Position numbers and translations under genes: made by a program. From NCBI GenBank assembly GCA_932294295.1, contig OW028575.1:41140753-41204752 (forward strand): a stretch of DNA of 64,000 nt. Reading direction: 5' to 3'. Of this stretch, positions 26,401 through 41,400 are shown in pieces. The notes under the pieces are model-generated. The model was not told the DNA's origin. It was given only the letters and a program-made list of their open reading frames with translations, and did no database searches. The stretch's first letter is position 1, and each line of letters begins with the position of its first letter. This stretch comes from Alitta virens. Lineage: Eukaryota; Annelida; Polychaeta; Phyllodocida; Nereididae.

Positions 26401-29400
26401 AGAAGTGCACTTTCTATCGCTATAGCATCATGAACTGTGCTTGTGTGTTCTCATCCAAATTTTGAAGCTTATATTAAGGGTCGAGACAACCATTGCATTG
26501 CCACGCCCTCTGCTTGTATTATTGACAACTAAAAGCTTTGTGACGTCACAATACTGCCAGCCTAATGACTTACGGTTTATTAACAATCTACTATCGCTAC
26601 TAAATAGCTCTTCGTACTTACGTAAATAAGAGCGCTCCTGCCGATTGTATCTAACGAATCGTTTTGCTAAAAAGTTGTTACATAAAAAATGTAACTGAAA
26701 AATTTCAAAACGTCACCAGTCCAGCCCTAGATTTGGCGTAGTTTAAGAGGGGGCACAAATAATGACACCAAAATGTGTGTGATTAGCCTGTTTCTGATTA
26801 CAAATTTCGGTTTTGTAAGCTGCAGTTTCAGAAAAACGGAGTTGAGAAACATTACTTCTGATAATTGCTAATTGAAGAAACTTTTTTTCTGTGCAACTAT
26901 ATATTACAAAATTTTATTTAATGTCCTGGTTTCAAAGTTGTAGTGATTTGATTTCAAGTCTCAGTGATAATAAGCTAACTGCCCTTTCTAAAGCAGCAAT
27001 ATTTGTCAAATTTTCAATTCATGATTTGTTTTCTCCCTAAAAAAGCCATATTTTGAAATTCTCTACTGTAGAGTTGTACAGAATCTTGTCTAGTTTTTTA
27101 TGATATATATATATCATAAGTACCTAATTATTCTAAGTATTCTCAAATTTGCAGCCTACAAAACTCTATTAAGCTTAATGTGGCATTTTTTGCAAATTTG
27201 TGGGTAAAATTCAGATCCAATTTCAAAAAATCTATTAATTTTTCCTGTGCTCCACAATTAATTAACATTTTTAAACAGCATATCTGCTGTCATAAAATGT
27301 TTTGGAGATAATATATTCATTTAAAGATGAGAAGGTGAGTTTTCTATCGGAAAAAAAAAAGTTCCAATTTTGCACACAGCAAACAGGTGGCGCTGCAATG
27401 TAATGGTTGGTTCGACCCTTAAAGATATATATCAGATTGTTGACAGTAATTTGCTGCTAAATCTTGTGGTCTGTGATATCTCGTTGGGGATATTCTTTGT
27501 TTGCCTCGGCAATATATCTGATATTGATTTGATGGGATTCCCTAATCTTGCATATATGCTTATATGGTTTTTTCATTGGTGTTTTTTCAGATGTGTTGAT
27601 GAAGTTGTTAGATTTTCCGGGCAAAAATCTCAGCGCCAGTTGACTTATGCTGCCAAGCAACTTATAGCTCGAGAGGTAAGAACATAGCTTAAATAATTAA
27701 TCAAGCTGTAGTGTAATTGGATTATATTTTAATGAGCTGCAAACCTAATTGGTGATTATTTAAGAGTTTTACCAGGAGCCATGTATTTTGAAATATGATA
27801 GAGAAACGTGAGCTGTAAATCTGCTAAAACCAGAGGTGTTAATATGTAGAAATGCCCTGAGCTTTAACTGCAACTCTCCCTTGATTGTAATTAATTGTAG
27901 ATGTTTTATGGCGCTACAAAACTGCGGTGCTAATACTCGAGCCTTGCACTGACTAGGGAATGAGGGAGAGATGTCTCTGTCATATCTTTAATGTTCCCCG
28001 GCAATTTCTCAGAAGCACCTGGCGAGGGAATTTATGAGCTGAAAATTAAGTTTTTGTTGAGGCATAATCCAATGTGAAGTCTGGTGGCAAATTACAAAAA
28101 GATGACAAATTTCTCACTTAAGCACTTGACATAAGTCGGTGCGCTGAGATATCTTTACATGGTTTCAGATTCTATGGACATTTGATGCTTTTAGAAATGA
28201 TTTCAAAAAGCTAGATTTATGTGCATATTTATCACGAGTAGATTCCAATTTGGTTAGATTTATGGTGGCTTATTGTCTTCGCTTCTTCCTTCTGTCAACT
28301 TCTTTGTTTAAATGTCTCTTTTTAAAAATGTTTTTGTTGAAAGACTTTAATCAAACTTCTTCTATAAGTCAAAAATGACAGGTGAGACAAAGATTGTAGA
28401 TTCTTCATATATCAAACTTTGCCTAAATATTTAAAATGCATTGTTTGGGCTTGCTGGATTTTACTTTATTTTTTACATTCTTAATACCAAAAGACTCATT
28501 TAATGCTTGATTATTAAGGCTTTTGAGATTGTTATGAGAATTATCAAGGGATGATGAAGTGCTTGAAGCTGGAAAATGTCGTCTTCCTGCAGTATTGTTT
28601 CACTTGAAGATTTTTTTTTTTCACACATATTATAAATTAAAAGTCTGATTATCAGTTTCTGGAATAAAGAAGTGTAATAAGTTGGGTGATTTATTTCAAA
28701 AACGAAAACCGCTGGATATGATATCATTTATGCTGTTGCAAAGAGAGCAAGAATGAGTAACTGAAAATTTGCACTATGCAAAAGTGGATGTAATGATGGT
28801 ATAACTTTATAATTTCCTTTTTCCAAACGTATTAATCAATGTGTGAAGTGGCTGGAAATCATGCTTATGAACTGATATGATCAGGAAATCTTCATTTCGC
28901 TCCGGCATTGAAAAGAAAATTGGTGTTCTTGAGCACATCCTTTGAAAGAAGTCTCTGTTAGAGTTGATGAAAACATGACTAATATGAAGGAAAAAACGTG
29001 ATAAAAAACAAATTGATTGTCACAAACAGAATGAACCCCTACTTCAAGTTGTAAATGGAGTAGCCAAAAAACAAACTTGGATGTTCTTGAAGCCAAGATA
29101 AAAAAAAAAGAATAGAAATAAGGCTGAAGGGGTAAGAACTTACTAAGAAGTATACTGTCACACTTTTCCCACTTTTTTTTTTAGTCCAGATTTTGTGTCT
29201 TAGGGCTGTGTATCAAATAGACTTAGACCAACACCCTGGGCAGTAGGCACTGTCAAGTTAACATCTAATGTGAACCAGTTTCATCTTGGGTTAGCATAAA
29301 GTGTCTCCACCGAGAAGCTCCACAGTATGTTGTTTAAGTCCTCTTTAATGAGGTCTCACAATTTGGTTTGGAACTATGGATCTTCTCAATAGGGAGGTAT

Positions 29401-32400
29401 CGTAGTTCAGTTGGGCACTCCATATCTCATCCTCCTAATATTTCTAACAACTTAAACACTTTATGCGGTGCCCTCATAGCGCAAAGTAGCTCTTAAAATC
29501 CCGACTTCTGTCAGGTTGTAGTCTGATACTATCTCCACAGTCAAGTCATTGGCTCAGCATCTTTGACCTCAATGTTATTAAGGCCTTAATCATCACTGAT
29601 CCACTCACTGGTGCCTTAACTCTTTCAGGCAGCAATTAATCATTTGCGAATCTTTTGCAGATTGAGCTTGAAAAGATGAGGGGCTCAGAGACTTCGTCGG
29701 AGCAGAGCAGCAGGTGAGTCAGGGGAATTGGGGCGTTAGAGGTAGACACGACTTCTATCTAATCACTCCCGTGTGACACGATCTTCTGACGTAGCTTAAG
29801 CGAGTTTGAAAAGTGCTCGGATAGCAAGCTCCCTGCTCCCACCCATATTAATGACCGGCTGCGCTAAATCAATTTGCTTGGGCTAATAGAATGTGTTAAG
29901 ATTTGTGAAGGAAGGAGAGGATGGCAGCTGACTGCAAGACGTTACCTGTTCATGATGGGGTTTATGAGACACTTGATGCGATGAGGGTCGGCCAGATTGA
30001 CAGTTGATGGGGCTACGGAGGCTGGGGATACATGCTGATGGCTCCCCTCACCCGTCTTTGTCATTGCCATCATATACAGCCATGCCTCATCCCGACAGAA
30101 ACTCAATTTGCACAAATTAGTCCTCAACACCGGTAAATTACACCTGCTGGCTTATTACATCAAACTGAATAAAAACGTCTTGCCTCAAGGTTGACGGGGC
30201 CCATCATGTAAACTTTCCTAAATGTCTCTCCCGAGTTACTTGGTGGCGCAATGCAATTAACTCCCATGATCAGTCAAGCAAATTTGCACAATCCATCTTG
30301 ATTTGACGCCTCATAAGATAATTGCAAGTGTATCTATTTGCCAACCTTCTCTATATATTCCGTGGGCATGATATGCCTTCCAGTGCAGAAACACTGTAAC
30401 TTGTCTGTTGCACTGTTTCTCACAATTGAAAAAGGACATGTATCATTTTAAGTTTTCCATATCATTCAGAGCTTGATTTATGGAATTGTGATCTAATTTG
30501 CCTTATGAAATGGATATCTTTGCTGTCTTTTAGTTGTTTTGTAATTGTGTCTTTTTGTCCAGGATTTCCTTTCATGATGAATATAAACAAAACTACATGC
30601 ATGCACTGTATTGAAAAATTTGTCCAAATTGATAAATTTAATAGCGTGCATGAGTTTCTAGTTGCCGTGAAATTTTATCTCACAACTTTCCACATGTTGG
30701 ATAAAACATGGTATTGACCTGCGGAATATCAATCAATTTTACTAAGATACATCTTTTCAATTGTATTGGTCACATTGTGAAAACTATAAGTTATTTCTAC
30801 TGTTTTCTACAGACAAGCACCCCATGGAAGCAATGTTAAGAAAACAGAGAATCCTGCCATACCCAACCACCTGCGACAGACTCTGGAGCCGAAAATCATC
30901 GCCACACAACAGGGTGAAAAGGTAAGGTCTTACCTTGTTTATCATTTGCTACAAATTCTGTCTCTTGTTTATCATTTGCTACAAATTCTGTCTCTGCTGT
31001 GATGTTTTTTTATTGTCAGCATTGCAGTTACTAAGTGAATTTTAATTTTCGTTGTTGCATTGAGTGAAGGGTCACATTACTAATTGCCCCCTAACACAAA
31101 CATGCTGTTCTGATCATCAATCATTCTCAGAATGGATTTGAGACTTATGACCAGTACACATTTGAATTTGAAAAGCAGTTACTTATCATTGAGGATGAGG
31201 GCAATTGAATTTTTACTCCCTGGGGAAATTGTCTAGTATTAATTACATGTTTCAGTGATATGATAATGAACAAGGGTGATGTCTCCTTTTTGCCACGCCA
31301 TTATATCGAGTAATCTGCTTGTCATGCTGTAATTTAAGTTTAGATAATCACATTTTTGTTTCCGCCTGCAGAGAGTTCGGAAGGTGAGAAGTCAATTTAA
31401 AATTTGGCCTTGGGCAGCTAAGTTTAGCTGCATATCTCATAAGAATATAATCACTGACGTTAATGAGTTTATTATAGTGAAAAGGCTTTGCGCTTAATCT
31501 TCCAGTGCTCATTTTACGCTGCTGACTTTGTAATTAAGTAAAGAAGAGCAGGTCACGAGTTGCAGGTGGAATGACCTTGATGTATATATAGTCTATTCTC
31601 TTGCGAATGAACAAGCTTTGTGCTGATGCGCATGCCTCATACCTCACACATAATCAAGACTGTTTCAGCATTTCCCTGCCAAAACACACTTTTTAATGGG
31701 TATAATTAAGGTGTAATCATAATGGCTAGAAGGTCTTCATTTTCTTGTCGCATGAATTGGTTTAGGTGGCTTTTTTAGAATGCAAGACTACATATTCAAG
31801 CTTGATGGTTGTTATTAAGGAATGGTACGGTTACAGCGCTGACATCTGGGAATTTAAAGTTTCAAGTATTTCTTGATGTTATTGACTCTTCGTAATTTGC
31901 CATCAGCATGTATCCCCAGCCTCCGTAGCCCCATCAACTGTCAATCTGGCCGACCCTCAAATAACCGTCTTTCTACCGAGAAGTAACTTCAAATTGGTAT
32001 TTGTTTAACTAATGCAGTCAGTCTGTCAGGTTCTGCTAGTTTTGCTTCTCATAAAAATGTGTCTGTGTCAGCGTGGCAAGCACGGTGGTGACTGCAGGGC
32101 ATGGGAGCACGCGTCACAACGTGTCATTTATGGCCTCAGCAATCAGACACTTATGACGCTTAGCGTGTCATGTGTGACATAGCGCTTGCTTTTGTGACAC
32201 TTTTGCCTTGCAAACTAGCATCATTGCTCGCAGCCAACTCAGTTGCTCCTAATCAACTTGAGGGGTGTAATTTGCGTCAGCCAATCAGGGCCTTTCGTCA
32301 CGCTTGTACGCGCCTGTTCTCCTAGCCTTGGTGACGTCATAAGTGGCACAATCAATTGGACGACACACTCCTCGTCTCGTCAGCTCAGAAATTGAGGTGA

Positions 32401-35400
32401 AAGATGAACATCGCTTCTCACTCCTTACAATTAGGCCAATCCAATTACTGTAATGGTAAAAAAACATTCTCCGGGCCACTTCGTTATGACACCTTTGCCC
32501 AACTTTTTCTGCCATTAGTAGTTTGTTATTAGATTCATTATTTTGTGATACGATTTTATGTCACAGTTGCATGGGATGAAGCTGAAATTCTCTCTTCTGA
32601 TTTAATATCTAATTTGTGTTACCTGTAAGAAATGCTACCAATTTGAAGGTCTCTGAAGCCAGGACCATATTCATCTCGTTTAACTTTCTTGCAGGCAATT
32701 TCCAGGTATTTTGACGCGTTTCGTGTGACTGTGTTATTTAAAAGTTTGATCCTAGGCGACATGGAAATGAATCAATGTTTTCTGAATTTGATGACATTGG
32801 CAATTTTGAAATCATTTTTGTTTGTAAAAAACTAGGTTTAGCATCAATTCCTTAATTGTAAAGCGGGCTTTTCATGATTCTGCACTTAGTGATAAGAAAG
32901 CTCTTATTAATTTGGTGGAGATACTTAACTTTGATTGCTTGATTGATGAAGGGATTCTTGAATAATGAGAAGGTTTTCAAGTTACTTGACTGCAGTGATG
33001 GATTCTTTTCAACGATGACATGTAAATAGAACGATTAAACAGAATGAGGAAGGTGTTCAAAGCATTTGATTCACAGGGGGCAGTGAGAGGCATTGGAGCC
33101 CACTCTAAGTGCCCTCAGTTTGTTTGCTGGTTGTCACTCAAAGGGTCACAATGGCCCCCTGGTGTAGGAGGGTGAAATTAGCTGAAGGGTGGAGGAGAGG
33201 TGTGGGTGGGGGCGAAGGGCTTACAATGGAGGGTTTTGAACAGGGTAATTAGCTCATAAGGGACTTGGAGAAGGGGGTTGAGGCGTAGAATAGGGGTCTT
33301 TATATGATCGTTGGAAGTGTGACTTAATTTAAACTGGGAAAAAAATATTATGAGTTTGTGCGACTCATTTTTATGTGCCTGAGTAGTAAGAATAAAATTT
33401 ATTTAAAGTCTTGATTTCAGATGCAAAATAAAACATTAGCTCAAGAGCTATTACATGACTTAAAAAAGAAAAATATAAACAAGGATGATTGTAACAGGTT
33501 TAAAACAAGGATGATTAACATGGCTAACAAGGATAATTATGTACAGAGACTAATGAAATGCACGTAATGACAGGAACTTGCTGACTTTTGTAAAAGATAA
33601 ACTTTTAAAACTGTTCTTGAAAGCATTAAGAGATGGGTGCATTTGACATGAAGTGGTAGCTCATTCCATAACTTAGCACCATAGTAGGAAATGAATTAAA
33701 ACCATACGTAAATGGCTAGTTGAGCATTAGTAATGCAACCATACGTAAGTGGCTAGTAGTTTAGTTGAACACCAAACTACCTCAATTTGATGATGACACA
33801 AATTAATGAGAGGTAGATAGATAGCACAAACATACTGACTGACCAACAAAGCAATATCTAAGGCCATTTATTTATTAGGAGCCAGTAAGGACGAGAATCT
33901 GAGAGTCCCCGTTGTCCTGATATTGAGAAGGAGTCTGAAGGATAGCATGAGAGAAAGGCTCACCGAAGATGGCTAATTTGGTGTGAATGTGTGATTGTAA
34001 TGAGAGGCAGAATTGTTGCTGCGAGGGAGAAGGGTGTTGATCAGTGCCCTGTGTGGTGAGAGGTGAAATGAAGGGGTGAAGAAAAGGTTGAAGAAAGGGG
34101 TGCTTCTGGGGCAGAATACTGCGGAGGAGCTGGATTGTCTATTGGCTCAGTAACCAGCAGCAGTAGCAGTTCAAGAGCAAGGGCTGTGAGTGTAATTTGC
34201 CTCCTGATCTGCCTGTCATTAGCCCTGATAAATGAATAATAGGAGAAGATGAAGGTCAGTGTGTCCGCCCTTCACCACTTGACCGCAAAGGCAACCATCA
34301 ACCAACGGCCAGAGTCTTAGAGGGCGGTAATTAGCCCCCATCCAGGGCAGAGAAGAAAAAGCGCGCTCATGGAGTGATAATATCTTCATTTTGGAGGTGT
34401 ATGGGGCATGCTGACGGGGTAATTAGGTATCAGCGGGGATGTGTTTTCTGGCCATAAATCAGAGGGTTCCCTGGGCAGCGGGGCCTAATGCAATTCTGCA
34501 GCCATTCTGCTCAGCCACTCAAAGGGAAGCGAATCACAGTCTTCAATTTGCACCACAAAGATCCCCATCTACCCACCTCGCCTGGCTCTGTTACGCTACT
34601 CAAGCAGATAATTGATTTAACATTGCAACTCAGCTTGTTTTGTGCCCGATCGCCCAGATTTACTCGTCTGACGAGGCCCATCCTCTGTGCTTGATTCACG
34701 ACCTCCTATCTTTTACAGGTGTCATCCCTTCACCCTGCCTAACTCCTTTTCCAGATAAATTGCCACTCTTCTCCCAGCGCTCTGTTATTCTGAGCCAATA
34801 GTGCTTCCCAGATTGATTATTTCCACAGCATAGGACTTGTACAAATGACACATTAAGCTCGACTACCATGACAAATGACTCATATCTGCTAACATTGCTA
34901 GGATTTGTCCCTCACACCCCATGCATGGATGTTCTTTCGAGTGACCTATCTCAGATTTTCTTGTGTTGTGAGCTTTGCTCAAGAGTGTATATCAGACTTT
35001 TACAGTTGCTTTTATTTCTTGAAGGTAGATTGGTGGTAGTTAAAAGCAATCTTGAAAGATAAATGAAGCAGTTTGAACATTGACTTGAAGCACTAGAATA
35101 TCATGATCACATGTATTGAGCTGCCAAATTTGGTTTGCCAGGGGACGAAAATCTTCCTTTACAATTTGTTTACATGTTTTCCTCAGTATAGAACTATAGA
35201 TGGTTTATTTGGATGTTTTATATTAAAGGGGAACTAATGGAAGTTTGTATGTTAATTTCAAAAGTTCAATTATATGTTAAATAATATATTGCAGTGAAAG
35301 GAAATGTCTTGAAGTCTGGTTAGATATGATTTCAAGCCAATTAAAAGTGCAATTTGCACCAACCGCCGTCATGATGAGGGCCGCCATTATTGCACACGGC

Positions 35401-38400
35401 CTGCAAGACAGTGACGTCACTTATGTACACATGTGAATCAATTCATGCATAATTATTGCATTGATTGAAATGTGCTTATTTCAATTGTATGTTGCATTGC
35501 TAGGAACATTCAATATAGGCCTACCAGTTTAAATAAAATATAATAGATATATTTCTATCAAAAAAAACTTATTTTCAACAAAACTTTGTTCAACACACTT
35601 TTTTAAAGCTTCCCTTATAAACAGTGGACGAATGATAGATAGATTTATTTGGCAACATAAGACATATTTCGTGTATCATACAATGCTGAAATCTAATACA
35701 ATGTAAACCACTCTAAATTACTAAAAAGTATTAATTAGTACTCAGTTATCCAAAAATTCACACCTGTTGTATTACATAGCAGGATAATTGATAGCTGTTT
35801 CTCTGATAATTTTATATTGTCAATTCTACTGGCTGCTTTGAAATCTGTGAGACCACCCAGTACCACCCAGTACATTCATACACAACATATATTTGATGTC
35901 ACAATCACAATTAAGAACTGATCTCTGTTGTAAACTTTTTAGTAAAATTTGCAATTTGTCTGCCATACTTTCATTTTCATATGTATTTTGACATTTTTAT
36001 TTTATTTTATTTATCTGCTTATTTTTCTTCCTTGCTGGTTTTGTTTGTTTTATTAAATCTAATAAATTCTCTCTTTCTCTCTCTAATTGCATTGTTTCAA
36101 GTTCAATGGCAATTACTTGACCCTCAGTAAGAACTGCTCTGAAAGTGCAATTAACCGAGATCTAAAGTGCAACAGTGACGTATTTCCGGTCAGTGCAAAA
36201 CACCAGGAATTTAAAAAAATGGCGGCCTCCGTAGTTCACAACACGGAGTTAATAAATGCAGGATATTTGATTACCAGTGCACATATACAAGTTATGAATA
36301 GCATGGATGTGTTTCTATGGACCCAAGCTAAAATCTGAGAGGTAAAGTGCAAAAGGGGTTAGTTCCCCTTTAAATAAATAAATTGTATTGTTGTGCAGAA
36401 GTTGATGAGATGTGACAGTGATAATGCCAGAGTGCAAGTAGCCTGAAACATTACAAAAGTGAGTAGGAGTGAATGAACGAATGCATTTGACATCTGGAGG
36501 AAAAAACAAGTACACCAATATTAATATATAATGCAACACTGATCAATATCACATTTTTTATTAGAATTTTTTTTTTTTTGTTGAGTACATTGCATTTTGT
36601 ATAAAAATTGCATTACATTATCAAATTGACATCCCAGGGATAATAGGTACAGTGGATCACTGCCAACAGGGAACAAGATGGAAAAACTGGCATCCTACCT
36701 TTTGTCACAGGTTTTGGCCACAATGACACTTATATAGATTATTCCAATCCGGCATGACAATTTAGTAGGTTTCAGCTACTATGACACTTGCATGAACTGA
36801 GAGCAACCATTGTGTCAGTATCTCACTTGTCATATTATATATTGTACTATTAATGAACTGAATAAACTGAAACTGAATCTGGCATACATGTATCGCATGG
36901 TCTAAGCTAATTTAGAATTCCATGTGTGGCACATTGTGTGCATCTTGAAGTTAGTAGGTCAGGTGCAGTGACTTGAGGTTGCCTGTCTGCTCTTCTCTGC
37001 CCTGTACATCCTTTGAGGATCAGAACATTAGAGTGATCGGCTTGTCCAGTCTTCTAGGACTTCGCTCATCTTATCAGTGTCTTTGCTGCTGCCTGTAAGT
37101 ATGGAATCAAAGGGCATTTTTCTCTGTTCTAGGCAATTCAATACAGACCCAGCTAATACGCCCAGCTGTAACAAGGACCTGGCAGGCTTCACGGACAACT
37201 TTTAACGCCATTAGTCGCCTTGGAATTGGATTGGGAAGCGGGGCGAAGGGTCCTCCACCCATTTCGCTTCAGTTCGGGCACGCAATTGGATGCAGGGGCA
37301 GGATGAAAATACCCGGCGCTGCTGCCAAGGGGCTCCATTGAGAAGCGGCAAATTGCATGAATTGTAGGGATATGACTTGATAAGCGAGCCTGTCAGGTGC
37401 TGCTGTGTGATTGCGCCTCCATGCCCACGCCACCGCAAGCCGCTAACTAACAGAGTTAAGTCGCGGGCGCCTGGCATTCGTGTTCCCCGTCCTGCTGGTA
37501 ACTGCTTTCATTCGCCAATTTATTTACGGCCTTGCACAGTGGCTGGCAATTGATAGGGAATATGAGGGAAGCAAACAGCACAGATTGGCCGGCACTGGAC
37601 ATTATCCTAGTAGCTGTTTGCCTCTGCGCGGGCATTGTGCTCGGCCGACCTCTCGCAGCAATTTGTTCACCATTAAAGCCCTGCACGGTTGGTTGGAGTT
37701 GATCACATTGCCCCTCTCTATTCAATCTGGCCAAGTGGTCTATATGTAAATATCATTAGGTGGACAGCCTCAAATGCCGAGTGCTATTGGAAGGACCGTT
37801 CTGATTGGATGATGGGATCTCCCACAATGCACCTGCCCTGGGCCCTTCTCCCTTCTGAGCTGTGACTCTATGCTTCTCTTTGGGACTCTTTGCTTTTGTA
37901 TGTACTCCAGCTTCCAAGTGACTTCTTGCCAGGATTCCTTGCTGGTACACACTCCTTCTTTCGTATAGCTCAGCTTCTTCGCGGACCATGCCCTTTGAAA
38001 TGTCGCTCACAGCTAATGCAAACTGCCCACTGGTGTCTCTTTGTATGTGTAATCTGTTTCAGTGTCACTTCAATTGTCATAAGTGACCACTGAGAAAGAA
38101 TAATGAATGCTGGTGAAAGGCGGACCGGTGCCTTGAGAAAAGTGATGCATTATAAGCTGACCTTTCATCTGTTTTGTGGAGTTAGTTCTCCCTTTTCTTG
38201 CAAGTTTTGATGTCTTTCAAACAAAGTATTATGGCACTTCACTCGTGATATCATATGTACTTTGAAAAATTGTTTGTCAGTTTGGAGCTTTAATTCTTCA
38301 CCAGGCCGTTATTGATGTACAGCGCTGCCTGATGCTAAACTAATCCAACTATACAAATCTATCCCATTGAATCCGGAATTATAAAATCAAATATTGGTCC

Positions 38401-41400
38401 TAATCGCAAGTTTAGACAATCAAATATTTGCTAACAGCATGAGTTACAGTCACTCCTATTCCTGTTGTTTCACAGTTTGTGCTCTGTTCTGTGAACAATT
38501 GAGCAGCTGGGTGGCCTAATGGTTAAGGCATCCGCCAATTCCATATTGGCCAGCTCTGCTGAAGGTCCAAGGTTTGATCCCCGGCCATGGCATTCTTCAT
38601 GAGCTACAGCCCAGCTGAATGTCGATCGCATGAGACGTTAAATTGGAGGTGCCTTGAACTCGGTGTCTATGCAGAGGCAAGTAAAGGACCCTACCTATGG
38701 AGTAAATGTGTAACATGATGTGGAGTGAATGAGTCCAAGCCTTATCATCTTATCATTGTGTCTGCCTCTGGCAGCTGGTCATATAAGCTGACTAAGCTTC
38801 AGACCCAGTAGCATTTAGACATTGGCATTGTCAAAGACATTGACAACATGGGGCATCTTGGTTAGCCAAGTAAGCATGGCCCACATTTGCGTCTGAGTTC
38901 GCAGAATGAGGCCCATACAGCAGTTTTAATATTTTTTCATGGGATTATATGTGCACACGTTTTTACAGCCTTCCTATCTATCTGAATCTGTGTTTTACTG
39001 AAAAATAATGAGTGCACACACTTTTACTGATCTTGACCTGCCATTATTTTACCATGATCATAATTTTCATGCCATGAATCGGCAATTTCCATTTCCGCTT
39101 CTTCAATTTTTTTAATTACTCATTTTCAATGATGTGTAACGGTGAGTTGGCACTGATGCGTGTATACAGTCCAGGACAACGTTTTTTCAACCTGTTGCAA
39201 AAATACCGCGCAAAGTGACAGGACTGCTGCCAGGCTACATCAATGTATGGCTTAGCCATTCAAATGATATCAACAACATACAATGTATAGCTGAAGTAAA
39301 CTACTTTCAAAAAGTTGAACTGTAGTCACCAACTGTGAGTAACATGAGCAACTATGGCTATGGCTGTGTTTATACCTTGCTTCTTAAACTTCTGAGAAGT
39401 TGCGGGGCATCTTTGCAATTGGCCAAACTTGCTTTTCGTTTAAGAAAACTCGGTAATTAATCCCACTGGAGTTTGTGTTCACTCAGAAAGGAATCATGTC
39501 GAATGTTGCCATGGTAATTGTTTGCATAATCCCAGTTAATGATCAGCATCATGTCAGCAATTGGCCCAATGATGGCGCTGATTGTACTTCCGGTTTGAAT
39601 GATGTAATCGCATCCGGCTCTCAAAACAGCGGAAGTTGATCAAGAATGTTGGGCTGATGCGGGCATTTTGGGCCATTTTGAGAATTCTATCTGATAAGAT
39701 GATTTGACAGGGGGGACGTGCTTTGAGATGCATGTGGGGTCATCCGATTCTCTTGGGGTTATTTTGAGATTAACATGTAACATTAGGCTAAGAGGGTGAA
39801 GGGTAATTATGGGGAAATGCTTACAGATACTGCAATGGGGTAATTGGGCATTGTACTTGTGGACTGTTGTTGGGCTGGTGAACCTCTAGATTTGTGCTCT
39901 TACAGTGTAATTTATGCACATCAAACGAGCAATTTTAAGTTGGAATTTTTTAATCAGAAACGAGTCTGCTGACCGGAAGTGACTGGTCACGTGATGGTCT
40001 AAAAATAGCTGGGTAGCTTGACATTGGCTGTGCACAAACCCCAATTTAATAAATCAAATGGGTACTTATCAAAATACCACTGCGATGAGCTTGCAATTTC
40101 TTGGGATATTGGCAATTCATTTAAATGTGTTTGAATTTTTGAAAAATCAGACTACTCAAGAATATTAAGTATAAATGTTGTCTCATCACCCACATTCAAG
40201 ATCTGAACTTGTGTTTAAGTGTGATTAAGTGAGCAAAAACTCCCGCATGTTGGTAAATTCAAGTAAGCAAAATTTACCAACTCTTTAAGTCTATAGGACT
40301 TGTACCATTACAATTCAATTGAAGTTCATTTGAATTTGTACATGCCAGTATATTATCTGCATCTTTCTATGTATATTTGAAACATGTAGCACTATGTATA
40401 ATGCATATAACTTTTGACTAATGTTTTAATTTCATATTTTGAACACATTTTAAGTGTTACACCTTGGTCACGCTGTGCAGTATGGTCTTACGGGGGTTGG
40501 TCAAAACGGCCAAATTTATAACGGCCAACAACATACCACCGTTCCAGAATTTCGATGAATTTACAGCTTTCACCTGTCCCGTACCTGTCTGTCTGTCTAG
40601 CTGTGTGTCTGTTAATTTGACAAACAGGAGCAGATTGACAGAAGCAATGCCAATATTCATTAAGTGACCTGTGCATTTCAAATTGATGAAATGAGATCAA
40701 GTTTTGTTTGTAGCGATTGAAGGTAAACCTGCAATGCTGTCTGCCATTAAGCTCGCTACAAATAAACACCTTCTGTTTATGTTTGGTAATCAGCAAAAAA
40801 GCCGGGACACAATCCCCCTGATTAATACAACATTTGCAGTAAACTTGGATAGATTTAATGTTTGGTCTTTGATTCTCTGTTCAACATTAGTCAACAAGCC
40901 TTGAGAGAGGGAAAATTCACTTGATTGTTTGCTTACAGTTTGATTGATTAATTTTTCCGATGCTTCTGAACAGATTTCACTTTTCACCTTTGCCCAGAAC
41001 AAATAATTGCTGAGCCATTGAGCGGAACAATTGGCAGAATAATCAACAATCACCATTGTCTAAACGGGTGTGAGCGGACTTAATGCCCTGCCCGGTAGCC
41101 TGCCATCTCTGTACTGCGTGAGTTGGCCTTCGTTTCCTTTTACAAAGCATTACTTATTAGTTATATCCCGGGAGTTAACTAACATTTTTGTTGGTTATAT
41201 CCCGACTCCGAAGGCAGATATGAAATGTTAGTTAACTGAGGGATATAACTAACTTATACTCCATTAGGCATATTAATTTGTTTGATTGTTTGTTTTGTTT
41301 TAATGCCTTTATTAAGCAAAACAAATTCAGTTTGCGCTCAGAAGGGAGTTAACTAACATTTTCGTTGGTTATTGCCCGCTCGGTACAATAGGGAAACAGT

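Noticed and set aside
37211..37749. Overlapping long frames on both strands
   Set aside because: Both strands are open at once, which reflects composition; better explained as a noncoding low-repeat block.
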